Shown: in pieces, positions 11,501 to 19,726 of the stretch
How the letters are laid out: every line of letters begins with the position of its first letter
Numbering within the stretch: the first letter of the stretch is position 1
Source: Tritrichomonas musculus
Lineage: Eukaryota > Parabasalia > Tritrichomonadida > Tritrichomonadidae
NCBI GenBank assembly: GCA_039105265.1
Contig: JAPFFF010000004.1
Span: 6,553,501-6,617,500 of the forward strand
Reading direction: 5' to 3'
Length of the DNA stretch: 64,000 nucleotides
Made by a program: the position numbers and the translations under genes
Notes under the pieces: model-generated
The model's database searches: none
What the model was told of the DNA's origin: nothing
The model's input: only the letters and a program-made list of their open reading frames with translations

Positions 11501-14500
11501 TACGAATCTTTCAAGCCAGCCAGCTAAAGTCAAACGTGCTCCAGTTATTTCTTATTTTCGAACTCGATCTCCACTGAATGGTGGGACGAACCGCTCAAAG
11601 TCAAATATAGTTGATTCAACACGCGGTGTTCTTTTCACCAATGATGTTGAGAAATCCTCCTCTTCCTCTCTGGCTAATGACTTGATTTTAAATGAGAATA
11701 ACACGCAGAAAATGATCGCGTTAGCCATGCGATGGTATAATGAATCGAAACTCAGAGGTTCACCTCACCTTCCTAAACTTGACAGACAAAAACGCAAGCT
11801 TATCACATCAGGACTGTCAGAACTCTTCGAAAGTGAACTTATCCCATTGATACAAAAATACAATCCTGATAATCTAGGTGATATTGACGAAGATACCAAA
11901 TGGATAGCTTTCGAAGGTGCGTTTGAAGAAGCTTTACATCGAATGAGATGTCATGTTGCTGTTAAGTTAAATCTTGACCCAAACCGTATTTACTCTCAAA
12001 GGTATAAAAAACGTTGGATCAATAAATCTACTGATGAGCTGGCATGCATTCAACTGACTATTAATCGTCTCCGCAAGCTAGCAGCAGATATTGACACTAT
12101 CAATAACAGTGATGATGAGAATGACAACAGACAAGTCAGACAAGCAGAATCAAGACTCCTTAGTAGTTTATCCGTGATTAAAAATGAAGACAAGATGAGA
12201 TTCTTTGGCACAACAGATACCATAGCTATCCTCGATGAAGTGAGAAATAAAGGCGAAAATGTCAGTCAGTGTGCTTTATGGTTGGAATTAACTATTGAAG
12301 AATTAATTAAGGATGAAATGAATTTAAAAAATGCAAGCCTGCACGCTGAGAGAATTCGGGAAGCATACTCTGAAAACCCGAAAAAGACACTTAATAATTA
12401 CATCCTCAGCAAAGCGAATCCTGAATGCAGTATTAATGAAGAATTGCTGTATGACTTCTTCTCCAAATCATTTTACAAAGAAGAGGATGAATTCATTCCA
12501 GATGATGAAAATGGATTGTTCGCCCTTAGCAGCTGTTTTTCTGAAGAAGATAAAAATGAATTTATTAAATACATTGAAAACAGAGATCTCATCGAAAATG
12601 TCATTGAATCAAGGAAATATGAATCTGCGGCTGGACCAGATGCACTTGACTATTCAATTTATAAATTAGCTAAAACAAAAGCCGCAGAATTCATTAGGTT
12701 GATCATTCAAATCACTAATTCAAGAGCTAGAGTGCCTCAGAGTTGGAAATGCTCAATCATGAGACTAATCTATAAAAAAGGTGATCCATCTCTTCCTGAG
12801 AATTGGCGACCGATTTCGGTTTCCAATGCGTTATACAGAATTGTGAGTTGTGTTTGGGCGAGAGCAATAAACTCCTTCAACATCAGAAATCACATATTCT
12901 CACCCCAACAAAAAGGATTTATGGAAGGAATTAATGGATGCAGTGATAACTCGGCAATTATCTCAGAGATTTTTTATGATGCGATGCGTTCACATAAAAG
13001 CGTTTTCATCACAGCATTAGACTTTAAGAATGCATTCGGCTCGGTGCCTCATGCACTGATCATTGACTGTCTAAAAAAGAAGGGATTTCCAAAACAGTTC
13101 GTTCATCTTATTGATAATGTTTACACTGGTTCCACAACAAATATTATGACGAGTAAGTTCACCTCTCGCGACATTTGTATTAATCGTGGAACTAAACAAG
13201 GCTGTCCAGTGTCCCCTCTTCTTTTCAATCTATGCTTAGAGCCGCTATTTAAGGCTATTAATTCAATCAATGCTGAAGATGGATACACAGTTTCAATGAA
13301 TGGTGAAAGAGCGAGATTCTCAATCATGGCTTATGCAGATGACATTCTTTTGATAGCAAACTCCAGAAATGGCATGGAACGAATGCTTGAAACGTGTAAC
13401 CGTTTTTGTGACTCCACAAAGATGACATTAGCTCCAACAAAATCATGCTCGTTCGGATATGAATGGATTTTCAACTCCAGACGAGGATTATTCAGTGGGT
13501 TCAACATCTGTGGGGAAGAAATTCCATTCGTCGGATTGGAGGAGTCGATAAGATATCTTGGTACTCCAATCTCAGCCAGAAAATGTGCTAAAATCAAAAC
13601 TTCGGCAGAGTACTTCGTGAAGGCCAAGAATAAAATTGAAAAAATCATTCAGTCGGACCTGATGATTGTTCAGAAAATACATGCCATTAAAACATTTATT
13701 ATTCCATCTCTCGATTTCATCTTAGAAAACGGTCAGATGAAATTAGCCCATGTTAATAAACTAGACCAATTCATCTCTTCTCAGATTAATAAGATAATTG
13801 GTGCAAATATTCCTAGAGCTGTAAAACATGCGAGCTGGAAAGATGGTGGTCTTTCCATTCCATCTCTTCGTGAAAAAGCAGATGTCGGTAGAGTGAAGAC
13901 ACTGATTAGAATGATCACGAATAGTGATCCAAATATAAGGATACTAATTAATTCAGCAATCAACAATGAGCGAATTAAAAGAAATATTCCCGTAGCTAGT
14001 AATGATGAAAAACATTCTTTCTTTAATTGGAGCAGTTCACTCACCACCACAGAACGGAAGGGCACTAACTCCATCGTGCAACGCGCAAGAAAATCTCTCA
14101 AAACATTAAACCTGGAGTTAACCAATGAGTGTAATGATGATGATGAATTTATTAACAGCACTCTGGATAATTCAGAATTAAATGCATTCAAGTTGATAGA
14201 TACTGAAACAAATAAAGATGTGATATTTCAATCGTCAAAAAATATCTCTCTTTTCCTCACCAATCAAAGACGCTCGAGATGGAATGCTGCCATTACTTCT
14301 CCATCAATGCACCTCCATGCGTTCTACTCTCTAAAGGATAATCCCCTTTCATCCGAATTCCTCATTAAGCAACAATATCCTATGAATGATACAATCGTTA
14401 AATTTGCGATCAAAGCAAGAACTAATAATTTAGGTACACCTGAATTTGATGAATTGATTAATGGAAAAGAACATACGCCTTGCCCAAATTGTCTCAAGCA

Positions 14501-15587
14501 CGGCAAGAGTTGCATCCAGAGTTTATCCCACATCCTTAATGGTTGCATTTGCAAATACCCTGAATACACTGGTCGCCACAACAGAATTCAAAGCATCATC
14601 GTCCAACATGTTAAAGAGCTTCCTGACGTCGAAGAGATTTATACTGACAACTCAATACATTTGCCTGGCATTCCTGAGGAGCTCGCACGCTTACGTCCAG
14701 ACATTATAGCGTGGATCAAAAACCGCTCCAAATGCATCATTATTGAAATTAGCATTCCTTATGCGTCAAAGCAATGGAATGCCGACACTCTGGAGACTGC
14801 TTACAACCACAAAATGAATAAGTATAGCAGTCTGATTACCTTCGTTCGTAATCAAGGTATTAATGTGGTTTATGGAGCGGTTATTGTTTCGTCTGTTGGT
14901 GCGGTTTATCAAGAATCTATTAAAGACATCAATAGAATTTTCATTGATCGCAAAAAGTGTAAGACGATCATTAAACGATTGGCAATCAATGCTATCATTG
15001 GTTCTTTGGATGTATGGAACCATAATACAAAGGCCAATTCAAATCCAGCACTCTCTATTACACAGAACATGAGTGGTCCTAGCTTGGTTGAAATCAAAGC
15101 ATTAGAGGATAATAATGGTGTTTCATCGGAGGTCACACATAGATTTAACAATAAACCTGTTTCACTTGATACCTCTAATATTATCCCCTCTAGTATTCAA
15201 GTCTCAATTAATGGTAGAACTCTCAACTCTTCTGAATACTTCTTTAAGAGTTCTTCAGATGATGACATGTTAAGTGAAAATGACTATCTCAGTGACAAGG
15301 ATTTTTCTGACCTTTCAGAGTATGGTTCAGAAACGAGCATTGGTTACAACCTTGATAATTCTGCTATTCAATCTCCTTAATGAAAATGAATCAAGGAGTT
15401 CACCTTCTGCCCTCTCTCAATCTTGATGTCCTTGCATTCAATTTTGAGAAACACATTCAATTTTGATGTTTTCCTTTAGAATTCTGTTTCCGACCTTTTT
15501 TTTCTTTTTTAAGTAACGTTCTTTATATTTTGACTGTATTAGTCTCCTAAATATCTATTACTCTTATGCTTTATTATTAAACATTTT
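5522..15587 (+). mobile_element. R2-like LINE inserted at the 3' end of tRNA-Met
   Basis: This is a non-LTR retrotransposon of about 10.07 kb. It has a 31-base 5' leader, one 9.8 kb ORF and a 207-base 3' UTR without a poly(A) tail. It sits exactly between two copies of the tRNA-Met 3' end (5496-5520 and 15588-15612), a duplication of about 25 bp. The protein has the layout of the R2/NeSL type: N-terminal Myb and zinc-finger DNA-binding modules, a central reverse transcriptase, a C-terminal zinc knuckle and a restriction-like endonuclease. Such elements are usually sequence-specific, often for multicopy RNA genes. Insertion behind the terminator spares the tRNA. No TCA-type initiator is visible in the leader, so read-through or co-transcription from the tRNA side is possible. 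The intact ORF suggests a young, possibly active copy. Confidence 0.9.
5553..15380 (+). CDS. LINE polyprotein: Myb repeats, zinc fingers, reverse transcriptase, restriction-like endonuclease
   Basis: A 3,275-residue intact frame, roughly three times the size of a typical R2 protein. Residues about 91-140 and 555-605 are two copies of one module (TFDP...SF/LSKLE...L.FKEKI), flanking a Gln/Asn/Ser-rich tract of about 180-525. Two Myb/SANT repeats lie at about 692-735 and 740-785 and a third at about 925-971. C2H2 fingers come in two triads: starting near 1162, 1229 and 1292, and again near 1510, 1580 and 1651. The reverse transcriptase runs from about 2350, with LDFKNAF (motif A) and YADD at 2594-2597. 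A CCHC-like knuckle starts at 2977 (CPNC...SLSHILNGC). RPD at 3048-3050 and the IIIEIS strand near 3065 fit the PD-(D/E)xK-type R2 endonuclease. The expected activity is target-primed reverse transcription at the tRNA site. The C-terminal tail is Ser/Asp-rich. Confidence 0.92.
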   Translation: MAYSYSAPDKDSNHANFSNFHQNFISNLQNISDQTSNFSTSPQISHSVPYNNLNDIHTFENSNYNDIFSPTNFQIFNNLSNNSDQYLCKKQYYTTFDPKHNTISYHKYFNLSFKKLESQDLSFNDKIKLKIVDDPDVLISNEISDPDSSSISDDDEDFNYKATNSFLSNDFFNDIASFEDCEYSIQHSQQSRSIQLSQQSQSSQHSHHSQMQPTPVQLSNNQSSLNYLNLNQSIFIQPADNQMIQTQQTQIQSTNNQSIPIQSILEKSNLNQQNLDQSFSYQSSSIRQSLERTVDNQMIHNQSNQNQSIFIQRNDNQLIQKQQFPVQLTNNVPNLNHLNHEQSFSNQLIQIQQTIDRTNNNKSILKQPIDNQSIKTRLSLGQADNNLSNHNQSIQEQSILDHPSIEHSIDNQMTQKQRIPDQTSGNQSDFDQSITNLPISVNRSCLDLPGQDQSNSDQSSHEQSNQDHLSNNYSIQNLPTHPHSINPIHELSIHDQSSNKQSQKPNINHQHESSKDHLPSPSCNTKDNQNDIFDSSNYSKKTSYLKHSDPTINTKRTYVTFDPRSKEIIYTNYQILSLSKLEGQNLTFKEKIDKGLIIDPYSQISNEDEEICQTFNRSDSVDSFNSIDENNYKSTEFEYADINPSFDVLQQSNETAKEVQIFPNHNNNIDSNNDQSYQQGKAKLIPSRFRNSKFSESDDKYIKEKVLSDVIPDWSEIGKHINKSPRSCRDRYFNYLSDIILSPKWTIDDDVILLKLFSSIGPQWKAIYKWFPNHTPANIRSRCQSICSDYEAPETQTKTIINNHHCNNQTNFIQTLHEEDQPKVEPVYYQQFNSEDLSIHSFNKHQQPPYEDFPLNQVNNLSSVSPSAIVNFQDSNMSTSTGSSLDRSYNCDFLPDQSAKANDSSDESPALKLSYPNHSLIVQDMNKWNETDIEHLIALFKSHGSNWDFIAHQFTNHSPDEIRNKFLELFPDYFSDDEESPLSNQPKQISTNSQQALPPMDDIETFQLPSSEEDTDSSFSSSTLHYPSSIYNTWNVPFSDIPALIDNPSYPQHGVTHDLLENHQCSLASSSNENLTFNNNRIDLNYSSNLNSSLPLQNTQNNFLHNLINCLKCIDDDDTKHMLDELKIYHLPHLDSPISMESSIFDLIESSTVWPKFTINSCFVDECSYVGKTEGQVRVHYSSAHKVPVARCRDELINTVAYLAHRDIITIYDLENGNVRLPEKQMLYCHKPGCGYATERDCNIRTHRKGHGAFLKRTENLGRFWGTLKSWIIDLNRVPTIGEFLGEGEMWACSLCDYITSNSMNIKDHIAQAHKIKTGERENAITTITLKFKFDDQYSPEVINHTCCPNPYNKHVIDDVDIVDKNDIQSNDISGVNDKTESPIVFPSNENECHNDYPDNDNVNAVVPTSDSSFLHCPDPLDDLFNNTLELFSPEGLSNCKSDAKTFSDLLKLALSFEGDHFKMLLTRLRDAPTCSRINLTNHNLSSIEVSDILRCIDPSQWPSMDNIHCCPICNSSFLSISEVFDHFRSHNNINVEQNIAYYDELLYAVRLMLNEDSFNCIIIKPDGSFNTMMNTNCICRVPGCNFIGKNKDRLASHMDRSNEVNHVTFRQAVLRYGPFYGSLKAHFLISNKSPALIDLFRGKAINFYKCNTCNSLLPLSVNFINNHYAHSHPSKTQLDSIDKVTTVSLTVTSNIHDLSNTHISDTRKLIENAVNELRDNISTKELLKTQDKIYRNLFEDSDNDTNEEASLQFHIRPELIKNRNSNFKENIHITDHQNSTQDTIKEEDSGYIPQIPSHSKLLINISDNASSLQSSLFPCSLQENMPEDLLKTQNNSCLKSIANSTEDVTPICQQNNKLSQNTEKIDAIPKSSAYSVRNPSSNSLSQTCINDLSPPLDVLSNRSSPVNTSLRNRPETLINRFSNCSLTKMNKRSDVNDLTQNNQHNDDSFYSNNDTKTFPDTYHEQLRKNYDLPSYKDNPTRCTNLSSQPAKVKRAPVISYFRTRSPLNGGTNRSKSNIVDSTRGVLFTNDVEKSSSSSLANDLILNENNTQKMIALAMRWYNESKLRGSPHLPKLDRQKRKLITSGLSELFESELIPLIQKYNPDNLGDIDEDTKWIAFEGAFEEALHRMRCHVAVKLNLDPNRIYSQRYKKRWINKSTDELACIQLTINRLRKLAADIDTINNSDDENDNRQVRQAESRLLSSLSVIKNEDKMRFFGTTDTIAILDEVRNKGENVSQCALWLELTIEELIKDEMNLKNASLHAERIREAYSENPKKTLNNYILSKANPECSINEELLYDFFSKSFYKEEDEFIPDDENGLFALSSCFSEEDKNEFIKYIENRDLIENVIESRKYESAAGPDALDYSIYKLAKTKAAEFIRLIIQITNSRARVPQSWKCSIMRLIYKKGDPSLPENWRPISVSNALYRIVSCVWARAINSFNIRNHIFSPQQKGFMEGINGCSDNSAIISEIFYDAMRSHKSVFITALDFKNAFGSVPHALIIDCLKKKGFPKQFVHLIDNVYTGSTTNIMTSKFTSRDICINRGTKQGCPVSPLLFNLCLEPLFKAINSINAEDGYTVSMNGERARFSIMAYADDILLIANSRNGMERMLETCNRFCDSTKMTLAPTKSCSFGYEWIFNSRRGLFSGFNICGEEIPFVGLEESIRYLGTPISARKCAKIKTSAEYFVKAKNKIEKIIQSDLMIVQKIHAIKTFIIPSLDFILENGQMKLAHVNKLDQFISSQINKIIGANIPRAVKHASWKDGGLSIPSLREKADVGRVKTLIRMITNSDPNIRILINSAINNERIKRNIPVASNDEKHSFFNWSSSLTTTERKGTNSIVQRARKSLKTLNLELTNECNDDDEFINSTLDNSELNAFKLIDTETNKDVIFQSSKNISLFLTNQRRSRWNAAITSPSMHLHAFYSLKDNPLSSEFLIKQQYPMNDTIVKFAIKARTNNLGTPEFDELINGKEHTPCPNCLKHGKSCIQSLSHILNGCICKYPEYTGRHNRIQSIIVQHVKELPDVEEIYTDNSIHLPGIPEELARLRPDIIAWIKNRSKCIIIEISIPYASKQWNADTLETAYNHKMNKYSSLITFVRNQGINVVYGAVIVSSVGAVYQESIKDINRIFIDRKKCKTIIKRLAINAIIGSLDVWNHNTKANSNPALSITQNMSGPSLVEIKALEDNNGVSSEVTHRFNNKPVSLDTSNIIPSSIQVSINGRTLNSSEYFFKSSSDDDMLSENDYLSDKDFSDLSEYGSETSIGYNLDNSAIQSP

Positions 15588-15612
15588 GTCACGCCCAAAG
15601 CAGATTTTTTTT
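15588..15612 (+). repeat. LINE target site, 3' copy
   Basis: An exact second copy of the tRNA-Met 3' end with its T-run. It marks the LINE 3' junction near 15587/15588. Confidence 0.85.
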
Positions 15613-15728
15613 CGCATATTCATATTAAGCTCCGACAAGATTCTAACCATGTTAATTTTACTAACTTACCTCAAACTTTTGTTTCTAATCTTCAAATTAT
15701 CTCAGACCAAACCTCAAATTTTCAAACC
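15613..15728 (+). mobile_element. 5' fragment of an older copy of the same LINE
   Basis: Directly behind the second tRNA-end copy the DNA again resembles the LINE's own 5' start. It can be followed with scattered differences against about 5545-5690 (GCATATTCATATTAAGCTCC, then GACAAGATTCTAACC). The match ends at CCTCAC, where the next tRNA-end copy begins. The body of this older insertion is missing. The shared TCAC at the junction fits a deletion by microhomology. Confidence 0.75.
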
Positions 15729-15750
15729 TCACGCCCAAAACAGTTTTTTT
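15729..15750 (+). repeat. Third, decayed copy of the tRNA-Met 3' end
   Basis: TCACGCCCAAAACAG followed by a T-run. It differs from the tRNA by one substitution and a lost A. It marks the right edge of the second LINE insertion and the left edge of the third fragment. Confidence 0.7.
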
Positions 15751-15836
15751 CTTCATGATCTTTACTCATTTTTTCGCAGTTTAAATAGAAAATGCATATT
15801 TAAATTCAAACAAGGATTCTAACTATGCTAATTTTT
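15751..15836 (+). mobile_element. 5' fragment of a third, oldest LINE copy
   Basis: It is weakly but recognisably similar to the LINE 5' leader and first codons (5521-5620). It ends in CAAGGATTCTAACTATGCTA, against CAAGGATTCTAACCATGCTA in the full element. It is more diverged than the second copy, as expected if newer copies always enter next to the tRNA. Confidence 0.6.
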
Positions 15837-15858
15837 TTATTTTTTCAATTTAATTGAA

Positions 15859-15926
15859 TTTCCAATTGGAATTGTATTCTTTCATTTTTAAAAATATGAA
15901 TGATTGAATACAATTCCAATTGGAAA
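15859..15926. repeat. Inverted repeat with 21-bp perfect arms
   Basis: The arms at 15859-15879 and 15906-15926 are exact reverse complements (core CCAATTGGAATTGTATTC) around a 26-base spacer. It may be a small hairpin element or a transcript hairpin. No TA or TTAA duplication is clear. Confidence 0.5.
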
Positions 15927-16036
15927 GGCAGCTATTTGGATATAATCAAAATTGTCTTTTTACCTAAAAACTATAGATTTTTATTATACAAACTAAAAAA
16001 TTGGATGTAAATAATCATATTGTTTTATATTTCATA

Positions 16037-16048
16037 TCACATTTCATT
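16037..16048 (+). promoter_or_regulatory. Initiator element of the DUF3447-BspA gene
   Basis: TCACATTTCATT ends 15 bases before the ATG at 16064, a close fit to the trichomonad initiator. It supports that ATG over the upstream TTG-opened frame. Confidence 0.65.
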
Positions 16049-16063
16049 TTTTTATTGAGTAAT

Positions 16064-18074
16064 ATGAATTATCGAGAATACGCAAGTAAAATGAAAGAAG
16101 TACAAAGCATTCTTCTATATTTTATTGAAAAAGATGATGATTATGAAGAAAACTATCAAAATTTGACAGGAATATTAGAATCTTATAATATTCAAAAAGA
16201 AAAGCATATGCTTAAACTTGTTCTTTACCTAATATTGCAAATTTCGAAAAATCATTACCGATCACCTAATTTTTTCAGTAAAATAATCCAGGTACTTCTA
16301 TATTTAAAGGAAGAAATCATTAAAAATTTTACGAATTTTGAAATTTTCAAAATTTTTAAAAGCAGCAAAAATCTTCTTCTCACTCTAATCGAAGAAAAAA
16401 TAATAACAATTGATCAATCAATTTACAGAGAGATGACGACGATCAAGTGCTGTAATAACAAATATGATATCTTTTTCTATCCCGAACTCAAAACCTTCAT
16501 TGAAGAAGAAAGAGAGACAAAAAATGAAGTTGAAGAAATCATCAGAGAACGAACCAAAAGATTTCTACCAAAAATAATGACAAATGAACTTCCTGATGAT
16601 TTTGAAGAGAAAAGAAAAATCGGAGAAAATGACAACAAAATCTGTGAATTGATTCGAAATGATTCAATTGAAGAATTCATCATTTATCTCAACAAAAGCA
16701 ACTTATCATTGACATCGACAATTGAGCCATCAATTTTTGAAACGAATTCTCTTTTAACTAAGAATAAAGTGTTGGTTACAGATTGTTTTAGACAATCATT
16801 TGATGTTGATTATAATCTAACATTGATTGAATATGCTGCTTTTTTTGGCTCTATTCAAATTTTCAATTATTTGTATAAAAACAGCGTTCAATTGTCTCCT
16901 TCTTTGTGGATTTATGCAATTCATAGTGACAATTCTGAAATGATTCATATTTTGGAGGAAAATAATATTGAACCTGGAATTGAATGTTTGAAAGAGTCAA
17001 TCAAGTGCAATCATAACGATATCACAAATTACTTACAAAAAAAATATTTTGAAAATATAAACTTTTCAAAAGATTCAAAAATTTTTGAATATTGTTTTCA
17101 TTATTATAATTTTGTATATTTTCCAGACGATCTAATAAATGAATGGTGCTTCACATTTGCATGCCAATTTGATTATTTTTTAATTGTTGAATTTTTTTTA
17201 AATATGAAGAAAATTGACTTAAAAGAATTGTCAGTTTTATTTATTTCGTTTTAATAAAGCAATTTATGATGCTGGCAAGAAAGATAACTATGAAATAATT
17301 TCACGTTTACTTGAAGAAAAAAATGAGATTGAATCAAGTTTGTTTGAAGGATGTGAAAAGTTAACTCAATTAACAATTCCTTCTACTATTACATCAATTG
17401 GAACGCATGCTTTCAACGGTTGCCAATTATTAATGTCAATTGTCATTCCTTCTTCAGTTACTGAAATTGGCGACTATTCTTTCAAGAGTTGTTTGTCATT
17501 GAAAGAAATAATGATTCCTTCTTCGGTTGCTTCGATACCAAACAATGCTTTTGATGGATGCATCTCACTGAAGAAGGTATCAATTCCTTCATCAGTGACT
17601 CACATTGGTAATGAAGCATTTAGCGAGTGTTACTCTATTGAATGCATTGAAATTCCATCATCTGTGACAGAAATTGGACATTCAGCTTTTCATGAATGTG
17701 TTTCACTTAAGAAAATTAATCTTCCTGATATAAAAGTAATTGAACACTCATTATTTAGCGATTGCGTTTCACTTGCGAAAGTTTTTATTCCGTCTTCTGT
17801 CACAAAAATTGGAGCAAATGCTTTCAAAAGATGTTCAGATTTGAATGAGATAAATATTCCTTCTTCTGTGATGTCAATTGATAGCAAAGCTTTTAGTGAA
17901 TGCTCTTCATTAGATAACGTCTCTATCCCTTCTTCTGTTACAGAAATTGGCGATGAAGCTTTTCAGGATTGTTCTCCATCAATTAAAATTATTATGGAAA
18001 CGCCTTCTTCTGTTAAATCAATTGGAAAAGATTGTTTCAATGGATGTTCGCTGATTTATAAAGAGAAACAATAA
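16064..18074 (+). pseudogene. DUF3447/ankyrin-like head fused to BspA-type leucine-rich repeats, frameshifted
   Basis: The head (16064-17254, about 396 residues) opens MNYREYASKMKEVQSILLYF. This is the family start of trichomonad DUF3447 proteins, followed by ankyrin-like helical repeats. Near 17235-17255 the frame ends. The adjacent frame carries straight on with FNKAIYDAGKKDNYEIISRL, then nine or ten 23-residue BspA-type LRRs of the form IPSSVTEIGxxAFxxCxSLxxI, up to a TAAA stop at 18072. The join is one single-base shift. The tract has no other damage, so this is a fresh pseudogene, a sequencing slip or, less likely, a programmed frameshift. The promoter looks intact. Intact relatives are probably cytoplasmic or surface-associated repeat proteins; their function is unknown. 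Confidence 0.75.
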
Positions 18075-18950
18075 AACTTTTTGAATTAAATATGTTATAC
18101 TAAACTTTTTAAGGTTGTTCTACATAACTGTTTTAACCGCTGTTTTAAATTCCTTTATTATCAAAGAACCAGACTAAAAACATAAAGCATACTATTTATA
18201 TATTTTTTTAATCATACTCTCTCGCAATTTGAAAGTTCACAGATAAAAAATATAATATTTATTTTTTGGAATGAAGACATAATTAAAGAATAGGCCAGCT
18301 TTAATGTTTTCTTTAAAACTAATAGTAAGATATTATGATGCAAGGTAAAGCTATTAAAGATTTAATTTTTTTAACAAAATAAAATGCTCGACAGTTAATT
18401 ATGTTTTGAAATTGATTATATTTTCAAAATAGATGTCAGTATTTTAAGCCTAACGATAAATAAAATAAAATACTTCATCTATGCAATTTTTTCTTTTATA
18501 TAGCTTATAAAGTTATGATTTTTTTTTTTTTTTTAATTGTTATTATTTTTTATTGAATTTATTGAGAGATTTTATGAAAAAGTTTAATGAAAAATGATAA
18601 CAAAAAAAGTCTTTCTTTGATAACTTTCGAAAGCATTTCAAGAAACAAAACATTAATCAAGAAAGCATTTCAGAACAACAAAAGCAATTTGATGACACTG
18701 GAAAAAAGCAAAGTAAAAGAAAGATTGCGAGGTGCTTTGAATAATCTTCTCTCAAGTGATATTGCTTTATTTTCATTAAATGATTAAAAAAAATATTAAT
18801 TTGTCACGTAAAACACTTATTTATTTATTTATTTTTAATGAATTCCTTGATGAAATCCTTAATAAAGAAAGAATTAATGAAAAAAAGTAAAAATAACTAC
18901 CAACATATTTATTATATTTCACAGATTGTAATATTTATAATATTACAATA
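18075..18950. other. Gene-free stretch with a dispersed-repeat segment
   Basis: The segment at about 18120-18270 (CATAAAGCATACT, then AAAGTTCACAGA) resembles 39660-39800 inside the large inverted-repeat element. A 66-codon frame at 18587-18787 (KKSLSLITFESISRNKTLIK...) is Lys/Ser/Leu-rich and could be a relic, but has no recognised homologue. The rest is low-complexity AT DNA. Confidence 0.4.
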
Positions 18951-19310
18951 TTGAAACAATTTCCTTTTTATAATTGGCCAGATTGAGTGAAATATCTTTT
19001 ATATGTTGTTCATTTTTGAGTTTTTCAATGGTTATTTGATCTTCAATTCAAATATTATTTTTTTCAAAAGAACTTTTTAAGAGTGATTTTTTTCTTCATC
19101 AATGATTTTATCTAATTCTTTGATTTCCTCTTCATGTTTGAACTTTTGATCGTTAATTTCATCAAATAAGTTAGATTTAAGTAGCACAAGTTGATGATCA
19201 AATTTCAATTGATTTTCTTTTATTTGTTCTTCATGTTTCAATTTTTCATTTTTATTTTTCTCTTTTTGTGTTCTTATTTGGTCGAACGAGTATTCAATTT
19301 TTTATGTGGC
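18950..19310 (-). pseudogene. Relic of a charged coiled-coil protein
   Basis: The minus strand from about 19305 to 19078 reads a Lys/Glu-rich heptad-like stretch without an ATG (HEEQIKENQLKFDHQLVLL, then EEEIKELDKIIDEEKNHS) ending in a stop. After a break, similar words continue to about 18955 (ITIEKLKNEQHIKDISLNL). No start codon or promoter was found. The parent family is unknown; many trichomonad coiled-coil proteins look alike. Confidence 0.45.
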
Positions 19311-19354
19311 TGTTTTGAATATTGCTTCTTTTTTATGATTTTTGATATATGTGA

Positions 19355-19675
19355 CAAAATGAATAAAAATTCATGAGATTGATATATATTTTTCTTATAA
19401 GTATATGCTATAAATTTATACAGATTAAAAGAATATTCGTTCGTTTGCTGTCTAGAAATTAAAAATGCAAAAAATTGAATACATTTAATCAGAAAAAGTT
19501 TAACCAAAATTCTTTTATAAAAAAAAATTTCTGAACTTATTAAAAAAATTGTGAGAAAATTGATTTCTCGGCCGCTAACGAACGAATCGTTAAAACAGTT
19601 TATATAGGATAAATTTCAGGTTTAATATCATTTTTATTAACAAGAAAAAATTGAGAAGAGTAAACCACCTATTTT
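19355..19675 (+). repeat. Dispersed repeat, copy 1 (copy 2 at 43258-43600)
   Basis: About 320 bp closely matches 43258-43600 in the same orientation, with scattered differences. Inside lies an inverted-repeat core at 19434-19588 with 26-bp imperfect arms (TATTCGTTCGTT... and ...AACGAACGAAT), which looks like a small non-autonomous transposon. In the other copy this DNA lies directly upstream of a DUF3447 gene start. Confidence 0.65.
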
Positions 19676-19726
19676 TTGATAGATTTTAATTCAAAAAGTT
19701 ATAATTCAAAAAATATAGTTTTTAGT

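Noticed and set aside
5553-15380. LTR retrotransposon
   Set aside because: No long terminal repeats, protease or RNase H/integrase. The RT is of R2 type with a C-terminal restriction-like endonuclease, and the flanks are short target duplications.
16001-16063. N-terminal extension of the DUF3447 gene
   Set aside because: The upstream start is TTG, and the stretch contains the initiator at 16037-16048.
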